This document shows positions 48,975 through 59,282 of a stretch of DNA of 64,000 bases, piece after piece. The notes under the pieces are model-generated. The model searched no databases, was not told the DNA's origin, and saw nothing but the letters and a program-made list of their open reading frames with translations. Numbering within the stretch: the first letter of the stretch is position 1; the number at the start of each line of letters is the position of its first letter. Made by a program: the position numbers and the translations under genes. The stretch lies in assembly GCF_032854445.1 (NCBI RefSeq), contig NC_088295.1, forward strand, positions 48,845,385 to 48,909,384, read 5' to 3'. The DNA is from Liolophura sinensis (Eukaryota; Mollusca; Polyplacophora; Chitonida; Chitonidae).

Positions 48975-51900
48975 ATGCTGGTGGAGGGTAAAGTAGCCTT
49001 GATAACCGGGGGTGCTCGGGGCATAGGAAGGGCCATAGCCGAGGAGTTGCTAAGACACGGGGCCAAGGTGAGCTAAGTTCATTGGTACGTGGTTATTCTC
49101 TAGTCCTACATTTCACGGTATTTACCGCTGTCTATGTAGGCCTACATCCAAATACCACTCTTCCTGAAAGTTAATGGTTAGAGTGTCCGCCTCAAAGTCG
49201 GGAGACCTGGGAACAATCCTGGACCATGTGATACACCAAACACTTTTAAAATGGCACTTGTTGACGCCTCGCTTGACACTCAGCATAGAGAAGTTAGAAC
49301 AAGGAAACCGATCTGATTGGCCCGGTGTCAGTATAATGTTATCGGGTGGGGTGTTTATGTCCATAAAAAGCGTAAGCTCCTTCGTCTTAGAAACACACAA
49401 CCTTTAGAGGAGAATCCATATGTATATCTCAGTATCACTATAATCGTGTCTTTGGTCGATTACAGGTGTGTTTGGTCGATGTTCTCAAAAATGAGTTGTC
49501 TCAGACAGAAAGTGAGTTAAAGAAAGAATTTGGTGAAGACAGTGTGATAACATCTATCGCCGACATTACCAAGGAAGAGCAATTCACTGGTAAGATGAAT
49601 TCAAGGGAATGATGTTAAGCAGAAGCAGGTGAATGCGTTTTCTGACGTGATATACCTTATTGCATTTTTGTGTGCACTATGAACTAAAGATTGCCTCACT
49701 GTTACAAAAGTGACATAAGATGTGTTGGGGTGGAATAAAGTGTATAGTGGGTGGAGTGAGCTGTATGGTGGATGGTATAAGGTGTATAATGGGTGGCATA
49801 AGGTGTATGATGGATGGGATGGGGGTTGAAGGTGTCTCGTGTGTGGTATGATGAGGTGTCTGGTGGGTGGTGCATGGTGTCTTGTGCGTGGTATGATTCG
49901 TCTGGTAGGTGGTACAAGGTGTATGGTGGGTGATACAAGGTATATGGTGGGTGGTGTAAGGTGTATGGTGGGTGGAAAGAAAGTGGAATGCAAAATGCAA
50001 AATAAGGAGATACGGTCCTGTGTGTATATATGTATATATCGTGCAGATAGTTTGCAAGAAGCGATACATACATTTCTGCCTAAAGCATTCTCTACCTTGT
50101 GGACATTCCTCGGTTGACTGACTTAGCATCCTCGAAGCCTGGACCCTTTGCATTGTTTTCATGTGATTTTCATTATATATACATAGCATTTCGAGTAATT
50201 TTACACCACTGGCGTCTAATAAATTGCACTTAACATCAATGCACTTCTTCACCTAATTCTGCTTACTAGAATAAAAACTCAAACTGAGGTAAACTGACAA
50301 GATGCCGTATTTCACCAGTTACGTGTGGCCATTAGCGAACTGTAATACCGTCGTCCCTGCTCTGGCCTAACTCTTTATTCATTTAATTCCATGAACCCAT
50401 GCAGTGTCCTTTGAACAGAGTGTTTCAAAGTTCGGCAAAATCGACATCCTCGTGAACAACGCTTCCATACAGAAGGAAGGATTGTGGGAAACCATGCTTA
50501 GTATTAACTTGGTACGTGAAAAGTTCAATTTCGTTCGGAAAGTTCAATTTTGTTGTTGTTGCAAGATACGACGCTTCCGTCCGTCTCTCACAAGTAAAAC
50601 CCTTTTCTTTCCACCCTGAAACTGTGAACGAGGATTCCATATAAGACGTTGCTATATCTGCTGTGATACAGATATGTGCTTCGGCTAAGGCTTTGTGTTT
50701 GAAGGTTTGTCACCTACCTGGTGTAAAATGGGTTGCTCTGAGAAATCTGGTTTCTTTCAACCCAAAACTCCCCCCCACCAAATATATCATTGAAAAATTA
50801 CGGTGTGCTAACACGAACTATAAATAAGTCAAAAAATAAATCTAGGGTATCCAGTGTCTTGTATTCGTCAGTTTGGAACTCTCTGACCGCCTCTTCAAAG
50901 CTCTAAAATGGAAAATCGACTGACTTTTCTTGTCACTAGGGAGGAACTATCCGCGGCACTCTGCTGGCCATGAAGTTCATGAATCCAGAGACTGGCGGTG
51001 TTGTTGTCAACATGTCATCTATCTCCGGTACGGTTGTTTTATGCTGAGTGTGTGCGATGTATGAAGTGACGAATGCAAATGCATTAATTTTGGATCTTTG
51101 GACCATTTATGTGAGGTACATGAACTCACAATAAGAAAATGTGTAGACTTTCTCGCTAGAATTCAGTGTTGGCTACACCAATAAAACTAAGGGTCATCTA
51201 TTTTTAATGTGGCGTTAGTCAACAATCTAGGAAGTAAAAACAGCTGGCTACATAGGCCTACAGTATAAAATCAGGGACAGAAGGAATTCGCGATTCGTGA
51301 TCTCACTTATTAGAATGACCCCCGACCGTACGTGGGAAGGTCTGTCAGCAACCTGCGGATGGTCGTGGCTTTCCACTGGGCTCTGTCCGGTTTCCTTCCA
51401 CCACAATACTGGCCACCGTCGTATAAGTGAAATATTCTTGAGTACGGCGTAAAACACCAATCAAATAAATAAATAAATATTAGAATGACCCGGCTAAATA
51501 TGATACAAAATGTATCATTAAAAACTACACATGTTGGACTGGACATTGAAAAAGTCGACATTGTAGCTATTACCTTTTGAAAAAAAAGAAACGTGCCTAC
51601 AGTTAGTCTTACCGTCCACAGTTTGAGGACATGTGTTATGTTTCTATTTATACAACAGGTGTAAATGTAACCCACGGTCAAATGCCCCTTATCCCCGTGT
51701 ACTCAACGGCTAAGGCAGCAGTCATCGCTTATACAAGGTGCTTTGCGGTAAGAACTGGGTATAGCCTGCTGTATGCGGGGATTATTCAGTTTCGATCATT
51801 AATTAATTAATGACTGAAAAGTTAATGCTGCCTAATATTTTACACTTGCCTCAGTGTTTGAATGATACCAGAAACGACCAGAAATATAAACGTCAAAAGA

Positions 51901-53050
51901 TGCGTTGTAGAACATCAACAGTATTTTAACACCTTACTAGGAAGATGCAAAAGTAAAAATTCACCAGCCAGAAGTATATGTAAAAGCTTTCACACTAAGT
52001 AATTTGAAACTTTCAGAAAAGACAGTGCCTTATGATGAACTTCATCTTCTTGGCTTTCAAAACTTTACAGAATTTTTTTTACATATTTTTCTGTGACAAC
52101 TGTGTCCTATATCATTTTTTCTATGTATATATAGTGGCAGATTTTATGTTCACTTTATCAAGCTGAGGAATATGCTTTTCAGTGTGCATATTATCATAAA
52201 AGCTGCGCAGAGCTATTGAGGACAATATCAAAAATAACAAAAAATTAAAAAGATGTAGGCGTATCAGTTGAGTTTATTAAACAAATTGCGTCCATAACCT
52301 TACTAGCCACTTACGCCCGTTTCAGGGGCTACATTTGTTGCTCCTAATTTGTGAATTATTTTTGTGTGAAATTTTGCTTCTTCAGTTGAACAAAGAAGTG
52401 ATAGACAAGAAGATTCGGTTAGTGTGTCTATGTCCACGATCCACAGATACGGTGATGTTGAAGGACACGGATCCAGACAAGTGCTGGGATGTGGACGCTT
52501 TCTATTCTGTCGACAGGGGGCGCTTGATGACGTAAGTGGTATATGTAGTATATTAGTGGACAAAGCAAGCTGAAAGGCAAGAAAGCTCCTCAAAATCCAA
52601 CTTTATTACATCCAAGGATTACATTTGAAAATAGCTTTATCTACTTCCAGGTGTTTTTTTCTCATTCACAAAATTTGAGGCTTTTGAAATTTAAAATATT
52701 TAATATATTTATAACTGTTTGTTTATTGGTATAATTTTTATTCAAACTATTGTACATAGGTCGATGAGAGTCTTTGTTTCGCGAGTTGCTGTGTCGCAAG
52801 TAGCTAAATAAAAAATTTTCTTGACTTCATCGTAATCTTTCTTGCCAAAGATGTCTTCTATTTCAAAATTTGGATTAAAGAAAATAAATTCGTTAGCTTT
52901 GTACGTTTTATAAAATATACTACAGTAATTTACGTTGTACATTGTAGGGCGTCTGAAGTTGCAGTCATCTGCAAACAGTTGATAGAAGACGACACAAACG
53001 GCGGGAAGGTTGCCTTGATAGAAGGAGTAAACCAGTATAAGTTTATCTGA
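48975..53050 (+). CDS. HPGD-like short-chain dehydrogenase, gene 3
   Basis: Seven exons: 48975-49067, 49466-49589, 50405-50511, 50940-51027, 51659-51747, 52386-52531 and 52948-53050 (TGA), giving about 249 aa. It is the most compact member of the array (4.1 kb). Motifs: LITGGARGIGRAIAEELL, VCLVDV with Asp for NAD, ADITK, ILVNNAS, active-site Asn in LSINL, Ser in NMSSISG, Tyr/Lys in YSTAK, and VCLCPRSTDT where the usual Pro-Gly motif would be. C terminus: IEDDTNGGKVALIEG. Exon sizes and phases are those of genes 1 and 2. Its first exon is closest to the orphan exon at 57961. A candidate poly(A) signal lies near 53229. NAD-dependent oxidoreductase activity in the cytosol is inferred; the substrate is unknown. 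Confidence 0.87.
49738..49978. repeat. Minisatellite, about 20-bp GT/GGTGG unit
   Basis: About 12 variable units of the type GGTGTATGGTGGGTGGTATAA, with a more diverged middle section. It starts about 150 bp into intron 2 of SDR gene 3 and is purine/T rich on the plus strand. Confidence 0.85.
51318..51479 (+). repeat. SINE, 5'-truncated, well preserved
   Basis: Plus-oriented body from GACCGTACGTGGGAAGG to an AATCAAATAAATAAATAAAT tail. Intron 4 of SDR gene 3. Confidence 0.92.
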
Positions 53051-53346
53051 AGACTGATAATAGCCCATGCAGGGTGCCAGGCCCTACACTACATGTCATG
53101 AGATCTCATGGAACGAAGGGTCTAGTGACATCAGCAGTTAATGCTTTAAATCCACGGATATACTCGGTCACATTCCTCTGGATGGCCAAATGAAAATACC
53201 AACGGAATTTATACATGTATTACATACTAAATAAAACGCATTTAAAACGACTGAAAATAAAATATTTCCAGACAAATATGAATTGTGAATGAGATATTCA
53301 GTATTATGCATGCTTGCTGTTTCAGATCATTATTGCATTCTATATT

Positions 53347-53541
53347 TTCAAGTCCAGCTCATGCTGGCTTCCTCTCCGGTCGTACGTAGGAAGGTCTGCC
53401 AGCAACCTGCGGATGGTCGTGGGTTTCCCCCGGGCTCTGCCCGGTTTCCACCCACCACAATGCTGGCCGCTGTCGTATAAGTGAAATATTCTTGAGTACG
53501 GTGTAAAATACTAGTACCAATCAAATAAATAAATTAAATTA
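53347..53541 (+). repeat. SINE, head-truncated, well preserved
   Basis: Plus-oriented from TTCAAGTCCAGCTCATGC to a CAATCAAATAAATAAATT tail, with a small ACTAGT insertion before the tail. About 300 bp after the SDR gene 3 stop codon. Confidence 0.92.
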
Positions 53542-53565
53542 ATCAAAATCATTGAGAATAAAGAA

Positions 53566-53612
53566 CGTACACACAAGTTTTCAGTTGTGTACGGAATGAA
53601 ATATCTACTGTA
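53566..53612 (-). pseudogene. Inverted scrap of C76-like gene exon 1
   Basis: ACACACAAG, then TTTCAG-TTGTGTACGG and ATGAAATATCT match the 3' end of exon 1 of the C76-like genes (17228-17275) in minus orientation. The rest of the third copy (54173-56510) is in plus orientation, so a local inversion separated them. Confidence 0.65.
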
Positions 53613-53645
53613 TTACTATAAATCTACTGTCTACTGTAACTGTAC

Positions 53646-53818
53646 TAGTATTTTACACCGTATTCAAGAATATTTCACTTATGCGACGGCGACCAGCAGT
53701 ATGGTGAGAGGAAACCGGACATAGCCCGGGGGAAACCCAAGGCCATCCGCAGATTGCTGGGAGACCTTCCTACGTACGGCCGGAGAGGAAGCTGGACTAG
53801 AACACACAGCGATGGCAT
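53646..53818 (-). repeat. SINE, partial
   Basis: Minus-oriented: ACACCGTATTCAAGAATATT, GGAAACCGGACATAGCCC and CGTACGGCCGGAGAGGAAG. The tail is absent and it stops within the head. Confidence 0.88.
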
Positions 53819-53867
53819 CAATGATTTTCTCAAATTGGTAATAGTCTGTATGAAAATGAAGATTATT

Positions 53868-54128
53868 ATTATTTATTTTTTGATTGGTGTTTTACGCTGT
53901 ACTCAATATTTCACTAATACAATGGATGCCAGCATTATGGTGGGTGGAAACGGGGCAGAGCCCGTTGGAAACCCACGACCATCCACAGGTTGCTGACAGA
54001 CTTTCCCACATCCGGCCGGAGAGGAAGTCAGCATGAGCTGGACTTGAACTCACAGTGACTGCATTGGTGAGAGACTCCTGGGTCATTACGCTGCGCTAGC
54101 GCGCTAACCAACTGAGCCACAGAGGCCC
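53868..54128 (-). repeat. SINE, full length reference copy
   Basis: Read on the minus strand from 54128, the head has GTGGCTCAGTTGGTTAGCG (A box) and GAGTTCAAGTCCAGC (B box). The conserved body follows with CTTCCTCTCCGGCCG, GGTTTCC and CACCATAATGCTGG, then a short A/T tail. The two pol III promoter boxes identify it as tRNA-derived. The body may belong to the Meta-SINE superfamily, but this is recall only. Confidence 0.93.
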
Positions 54129-54795
54129 CGTATGAAAATGAAGACAGTTGCATGCAGCCCTACAATGTTTAAATTGTTTGATATGTAGAGACAAAAAACA
54201 TCTATAATGTTAGGCTTTTTTCACAATGATAACACAAAAACCTTTCATAATAATTATGTTTATAAAAAGATCCTTTAGTATTTAAATAAACAAGGCTACA
54301 TCTACATGTAATTAGGCGATTCCAAAGTTTTTTTTGGATCAATGTGTTGATTATGTCCATGAAATGCAATTCTGGCCACATTGTCATATACATATCAGAT
54401 ACTGATGCACAGAGCGACTAATAAACAAGATCGATGAACTATAGGCCTATGGTTGAATATAGATTAGTATATCTTAATACCAGTGGAAACATTTGCTCAT
54501 TGCATTATTCCATGATCACATATTACAATCGGACATAACGGAGAGCTGTTTGTACCAGTCATAATGGTTTTCAAGAAACAGAAATTTTAAACGTAAGGAA
54601 TCTATTATCTATAGCAAACAGTTCCGCTAGTTAAACTTCATCGGTCAACATTGCATATACGTTTTCATTCAAATTGTATACATGTGGCCTATAAATCGTG
54701 AATATGATTTTCATGAAAAAACTATGTCTTCCATGTCTTTTTTTTTTTGGCCATTTGATATATATCACATTTGTATAAACTTAAAATACTTATCT

Positions 54796-54902
54796 AATTA
54801 TTTGATTCGTGTTTTACGCCGTACTCAAGAATATTTCACTTATACTACAGCGGACAGCATTGTGGTGGGAGGAAACCGGGCACAGCCCCGGGGGAAACCT
54901 AA
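54796..54902 (-). repeat. SINE, 3' half
   Basis: Minus-oriented: GTTTTACGCCGTACTCAAG and GGAGGAAACCGGGCACAGCC. It is inserted in the third C76-like copy. Confidence 0.88.
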
Positions 54903-54984
54903 ACTTAAAATAAGGTTAATAAATAACAACCAGCGTGCAGAGTGATGTATGTATTAAATATAGGCCTATCCTGTAAACACACTC

Positions 54985-55332
54985 AAGCCTCAAAGGAGAA
55001 GAAAATTTAAATATCAATCAAATACCACTGAAAAGAGTATGCCTTTCCTCGCAGGTGCATGCCATAAAAAATTCTAATATGTACTTCATGTTAAATTATA
55101 AATAAAGTCAGCGCCAAAATCCGCTGTGGGCGATTCCATTTTGCCATAAATTACAGGGTGTTAATGTGGAGGACGCGATGGACTCAGCGATTTATGCAAG
55201 CTTTGCCGTTTTCAGGCTTTACGTGTATGGCGAGGAAAAATCGCAAAATTATGCAGTAAGCACCACCAGATAGAAAAAAAATGTGCTTTTTCAGCCAATA
55301 GTGTCATGTTTTCAGTCTTTTTCTCCGTTAAG
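54985..55332. mobile_element. MITE-like element, copy 2 (internally deleted)
   Basis: Starts AAAGGAGAAGAAAATTTAAA and ends TTTTTCTCCG. It matches both ends of the element at 4598-5169 but lacks about 240 bp of the middle (equivalent to roughly 4740-4985). It is inserted where exon 3 of the third C76-like copy would be expected. Confidence 0.7.
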
Positions 55333-56559
55333 TCACGCCAATGTCTTTAGCACAAAACTTTTTCTACTGTATGCTACATCATTCTTCTGGTCGTCATATG
55401 ACCGAAAAATTGTTAAGTACGACGTTACTCGGTACGAAACTCGGTAACTCAACAACTGTTGTCTGTAAGCATGTCAACGATAGCCTTAAACTGGACTGCA
55501 ATTATCCTGTTTTATATTATACACAGCTACGTATACCGACCTGTACGATTACATTATTGTGAGATAATGGCATTGCTGTGATTAGCATACATCTTATTAT
55601 TTTTGGATCATACTATTTTGGTGTATTATGCATTCCGTTAAATTATTTTTCAGATTTTCAGAAGTTTTGAAAATATTTTGTACATCTTGTTACTGTCAGA
55701 TGACGGTGATCAAGTTTACCGTATTTCCCCTGATCCTGCAAAAACCATCACTGCCAGCTTCCACCAGAAGTTCTCCCGGCGAGGTCTGTCCAAATACAGA
55801 GTGTACGTCCATGGCTCTGGCCGCTGTCCTCACCTCCAACAGCCTGCCACAGGGCGCCTGGAAGACGTCCGATTTGGACGCACTGCTCCGCTGCGGCGAC
55901 CGTCTTCATCAGGACCTCATCTCACGAGTGGACCGGAAGTCCACCGACCACAAAATGGCCCTGCATGAGATCCCTACTTCCACAGGCTTTACTTACACCG
56001 TTCCTATCAACAGTCGGGGATAAATGATTCTCTCAGGACTATCCCCACACCCAGTCCCTGACTCTGTCCAAATCTGCGGAGCTTTACGGCCTAGTTTATC
56101 AAACCAATCACAACAACCCCATGAACTGTGCGGATCTGGGAGACACGCCCATGGAACAGGCCGTGGAGAACGTCCTTTATGAAAACTTTGACGGAATTAT
56201 TCTCATCGTCGGCAAGATCAGCGGCTCTGTGATTACAGACAGTTGGGGTCAACTTCGTTACTTCGATTCTCACAGTAACAACAAAATCGGACGTATGACC
56301 CTGGAAGGAACTGTAGTCCTCTTGACCTTTGACACCGTTTATGAATTCGTGCACTACATCCGGAAGAGAGAGTCAAATCCTATTTGTCGATACGAAATGA
56401 TTGGGATTCGAGTTGATGACATGTAAACAGGCATGTCCATCTAAAATCAAGCTGACTTGATGGTCTAAATATCAAAGAATGGTATGAAAGACATTCAGTA
56501 ATGACATACTGTAAAACAGATCTCATAACAAACTCATGTTTACACTGAAAACAACTTTA

Positions 56560-56834
56560 CATTATTTATTTGTTTATTTATTTGATTGGAGTTGTACACC
56601 ACACTCAAGAATATTTCACTTATATGACGGCGGCCAGCAGTATAGTGGAAGGAAACCCATAAGAGACCGGGGGAAACCCACGACCATCCGCTGGTTGCCG
56701 ACAGACATTCTCACTTATGGCCGAAGAAGAAGCCAGCGTGGGCTGGACTTGAACTCACGGCAACCGCATTGGTGAGAGTTTCCTGGGTCATTACGCTGCG
56801 CTAGCGCGCTAACCAACTGAGGCACGGAGGCCCC
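56560..56834 (-). repeat. SINE, full length
   Basis: Minus-oriented: TTATTTGTTTATTTATTTG tail end, AATATTTCACTTATATGACG, and the head ending CCAACTGAGGCACGGAGGCC. It follows the third C76-like copy. Confidence 0.9.
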
Positions 56835-57960
56835 CAACTTCACATTATGCCTGCACTGTTGTGATATATTATTACAAGAATGGAGATTAAATCTCAGACG
56901 AGTAGTGAGCACTCAATGAGTATAGTGATCTATTTTAGGTTTATGCAAATCTTATACATATCATGTGTCTCAAAGTACACTATATTTTTTAAAAATGAAT
57001 ATATTTGGACTGCATATTTTTTATATTAAGACAATGCTATTATGTCAATAAATCATATGATTGTTAATTATGTTACCTTTTCTTCATTTACTTGTAAATG
57101 TGTCATTTATCAGTTTGTTTGATGTTTTTCGCCGCATTTTCAACTCTGTGTACATGTCACGTGTATAGCGTTGTTGAGCTTTATGGGTTGAGGAATCTCT
57201 ATTTAAGACTTTGAGGGAAATTACAGCTAAGTTGACAAACACCCGTTGGTCAGCAGTTTGTATATGGTGTACGTTTTACCTGGACCCTTGCTACCTTTCC
57301 AACATAGGGCCCAGTACCAGTTATCGCCATTGCTTACCTTGTCGCTGTTTCATTGACGGAGGTTTTCTCTAGGCAGAGGCGATAAGTTCAAAATTGTTAA
57401 CTGCTAGAAAGAGCACAATGGCTTGAGAATATTTCTTTTCAGAAGCATTAATATGTTCTGACAGAACCTGTTCTAAGGGAGTTCGTCTCGTTTTCGCAGT
57501 GAGGAAATCCCGTCTAGGTTTGACACACGAGATGGATATTTAGGTCAACGTTAACCTGACGGGCTACAAAACCGTGAAAATCGTGACAATCAAAGGAAAG
57601 AATTTCAGAAATGATGTATTTTCTATATCCCATTGGCAATACAGCAATGTGATCCAAGCACACATTCGATCAATTCGCTTGTGTGGGTTGAAAGATTAAA
57701 TTCCGCGTTTCTTGCTTTTTTCATGTATACATTGATAAAGATGAATGCATGCGTATCAGTTATGTATAACAGAGATACAGAGAGTGTTTGTGTTTGTGCC
57801 CGTGACCTTGTTCAAAATTTCTGTACAAAATCTACCAGTGATAACAAACAGACCGACGCATGCGCTATAAGGAGTATGACAAACTAATACTCATTTTCAG
57901 TCATTTTGCGTAAGAGTGTTGTGGTTTCGCGTACTCCCTAGCCATTCCCCAATACCAAGG
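56835..57960. other. Upstream region of SDR gene 4
   Basis: AT-rich with no recognised exon. The 20-30 bp before the ATG at 57961 (CCATTCCCCAATACCAAGG) loosely resemble the region before the gene 3 start. Confidence 0.4.
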
Positions 57961-58053
57961 ATGCTAGTGCAGGGTAAAGTAGCATTGATAACCGGGGGTG
58001 CACGGGGCATCGGGAGGGCCATAGGCGAGGAGTTGCTGCGACATGGGGCAAAG
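57961..58053 (+). CDS. HPGD-like short-chain dehydrogenase, gene 4, first exon only
   Basis: A 93-bp exon ending in GTGAGT, the same length and phase as the first exons of genes 1-3. It encodes LITGGARGIGRAIGEELL and ends HGAK, and is close to gene 3 at the DNA level. The Rossmann glycine motif is intact and the ATG and donor site are good. No match to exon 2 (expected to begin VC-x-x-D) was found in the remaining 5.9 kb. Either intron 1 is longer than this, as in gene 2 (3.9 kb, swollen by repeats), or this is a truncated duplicate. Function cannot be judged from this exon alone. Confidence 0.75.
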
Positions 58054-58627
58054 GTGAGTTAAGTTCCGACTTATATACCAGGGCCAGACGAATAAATCTG
58101 GCAGGCTCTAGCTGTTGGCCTACATTTGCTAAATTTGTGCCATGAGTCACTGATTGTAGTACATTAAGGCGGTCGAGGACAACTCGAAGCTATGGCGTTT
58201 ACGATTATGCGGAAACAGTGGTGCCGCCAGCTTATGAGGTCGAATCACGTTACAATAACGGCGAATAACGTCACATGACTGGCTAGGCTAGACTGGCGAC
58301 ACCAGTGTTTCCGTATAATCGTAAGCGCCCTAAGACTGCCGTACATTCGAAATCTCACGCCTTTATACGTGATCCTACGGTACCGAGACACGTAATCTCA
58401 ACGGAGGCAGTCAACAGTAATGGTCAGCCTACATTCACCAGGGAATCGGAAATACACTAATGAGTAAAACGGACATCCATGAGGAGGACGGGTAAATAGC
58501 GCATGACCTAATGTATGGCGGGAAATGCAAACTACTGGGGTTAAGTACACACGTCATCAACATACGCTATTAACGTCTATCAGTTACTAGAAAGCTACTT
58601 AAAATCATCCCACTAGTGCTGAAAGAC

Positions 58628-59282
58628 CTCCTCATGGATGCTACCCTTTATACCTATGGGAAGGTAAATTAGCTACCGTCCTACTCGTGGATGTTACTCT
58701 GTATACCTATGGGAAGGTAAATTAGCTACCGTCCTACTCGTGGATGCTACTGTGTAAACCTAGGGGAAGGTAAATTAGCTACCGTCCTCCTCGTGGATGC
58801 TACTCTGTAAACCTATGGGACGGTAAACTAGCTACCGTCCTCCTCGTGGATGTTACACTTTACACCTATGGGGGGGGGGGGGGAATTAGCCACCGTCCTC
58901 CTCGTGGATATTGTACTTTATTCCTATAAGAAAGTAAATTAGCCACCGCCCTACTCATGAATGTTACTCTCTATACCTGTGGGAAGGTAAATTAGCCACC
59001 GTCCTCATCGTAGATGTTACTCTTTATACGCATGGGAAGGTAAATAAGCCACCGTCCTCCTCGTGGATGTTGTACTTTATTCCTATAGGAAAGTAAATTA
59101 GCCACCGCCCTACTCATGAATGTTACTCTCTATACCTGTGGGAAGGTAAATTAGCCACCGTCCTCATCGTAGATGTTACTCTTTATACCCATGGGAAGGT
59201 AAATAAGCCACCGTCCTCCTCGTGGATGTTGTACTTTATTCCTATAGGAAAGTGAATTAGCCACCGTCTTCCTCGTGGATAT
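58628..59282. repeat. Minisatellite, 53-bp unit, about 12 copies
   Basis: Units of the type GTGGATGTTACTCTGTATAC, then CTATGGGAAGGTAAATTAGC and TACCGTCCTCCTC. From about 58940 a three-unit block (about 159 bp) is repeated almost exactly, showing a higher-order structure. One unit contains a run of about 15 G near 58869. It lies 0.6 kb after the orphan SDR exon. Confidence 0.93.

Larger units (their letters stand above)
54173..56510 (+). pseudogene. Third copy of the C76-like gene, inactivated
   Basis: Plus-strand relative of the tandem copies A and B, recognisable from intron 1 (about 54173) through the 3' UTR (about 56510). The exon 2 equivalent is at 54541-54593 and is frameshifted. The exon 3 equivalent (Ser/Thr-rich, KKRKLP) is not found, and its place holds a SINE and a MITE-like element. 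The exon 4 equivalent (about 55698-56426) has an 8-bp deletion near 55800 that removes the residues just before the proposed catalytic Cys and shifts the frame. A one-base deletion near 56015 leads to a stop at about 56021-56023. The tail after 56121, with the YFDSHSNNKIG motif, is open again. It lies between SDR genes 3 and 4, about 34 kb from the intact pair, and is clearly older than the A/B duplication. Confidence 0.85.
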
